A stretch of 5,770 bases of DNA from an uncultured Propionibacteriaceae bacterium (GTDB taxonomy: Bacteria; Actinomycetota; Actinomycetes; Propionibacteriales; Propionibacteriaceae), in the NCBI GenBank assembly GCA_937859105.1, contig CALMAD010000003.1, positions 1 through 5,770 of the forward strand, in the 5' to 3' direction. Position 1 is the first letter of the stretch; each line of letters opens with the position of its first letter. Shown piece after piece: positions 5,507-5,770 of the stretch. The notes under the pieces were generated by a model that saw nothing but the letters and a program-made list of their open reading frames with translations, was not told the DNA's origin and did not search any database. Both the position numbers and the translations under genes were made by a program.

Positions 5507-5770
5507 ATGCCCGAGGCCGGCTGGTACGACGATCCTGACGGCACGCCCGGGCGCCTGCGGTGGTGGGACGGGGGGTCGTGGACCGACCGCACCCGTCCAT
5601 TGCCCGGCGACGCGTCCACCGGGCCGACCCTCATCCCGCCGGCGGGCGACGACGGGCCGCCCACGCTCATCGAGCCGGCGGCGTCCCCGCACGCCGGGCC
5701 CTCGTTCGCCGAGGCGCGCGGGGCGTCCGGGGCCGAGGGCCCCGGGGCGTCCGGGGCCGAGGGCGACGCC
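5507..5770 (+). CDS. DUF2510-domain protein, N-terminal part (cut by right window edge)
   Basis: Eighty-eight codons are open from the ATG at 5507 to the window edge. The first 30 or so residues, MPEAGWYDDPDGTPGRLRWW followed by DGGSWTDRTRP, are a DUF2510 domain: the short Trp-rich GWYxDP...LRWWDG..WT motif found at the N terminus of many actinobacterial proteins, usually membrane proteins, and of unknown function. A Pro/Gly/Ala-rich acidic linker follows, with TLIPPAG and TLIEPAA as near repeats and then two GASGAEG units. A membrane segment or other domain would be expected beyond the edge but is not visible. The start is set by GAGGAGG at 5494-5500, followed by a six-base spacer. The gene is divergent from dusB, with overlapping promoter regions. 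Confidence 0.85.
   Translation, partial: MPEAGWYDDPDGTPGRLRWWDGGSWTDRTRPLPGDASTGPTLIPPAGDDGPPTLIEPAASPHAGPSFAEARGASGAEGPGASGAEGDA
5720..5764 (+). repeat. 24-base tandem repeat inside the DUF2510 gene
   Basis: A 21-base unit at 5720-5740 recurs without mismatch at 5744-5764, a 24-base period encoding an eight-residue GASGAEGP unit in the linker of the DUF2510 protein. It may continue beyond the window. Exact identity at the nucleotide level suggests recent duplication. Confidence 0.75.

Overview
The window is very GC-rich (third codon positions almost all G or C). The genes use Shine-Dalgarno sites of the AGGAGG/AAGGA type, -10 boxes of the TAnnnT type, and gene families typical of high-GC Gram-positive bacteria: a DUF2510 protein, an actinobacterial-type DusB and a Dgt. 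It is most likely a chromosomal segment of an actinomycete, possibly Propionibacteriaceae; that family-level guess is weak. I see no RNA gene, insertion sequence, phage gene or CRISPR array.

There are seven genes, tightly packed, with strand alternating almost gene by gene: (1) 1-448 minus, N-terminal half-fragment of an MFS drug/sugar-efflux-type transporter, cut by the window edge; (2) 530-1447 plus, LysR-type regulator divergent from the transporter; (3) 1469-2227 plus, UPF0014/FetB-type ABC permease; (4) 2257-3372 minus, dGTPase-like HD phosphohydrolase (dgt); (5) 3482-4264 plus, an unrecognised membrane protein with a long Gln/Tyr/Gly repeat domain; (6) 4274-5416 minus, tRNA-dihydrouridine synthase (dusB); (7) 5507-5770 plus, a DUF2510-domain protein cut by the right edge. 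No gene-free stretch exceeds 110 bases.

Functionally there are three parts. The MFS gene and lysR form a classic divergent regulator/transporter pair with a shared 81-base control region. The fetB-like permease sits 21 bases behind lysR, has its own strong ribosome binding site, and has no ATPase partner beside it. The dusB and dgt genes are housekeeping (tRNA modification, dNTP pool control) and point the same way, but a gene on the opposite strand lies between them.

Most of the window is ordinary. The least explained element is the Q/Y/G-rich membrane protein at 3482-4264. I found no clear evidence of a new multi-gene system.
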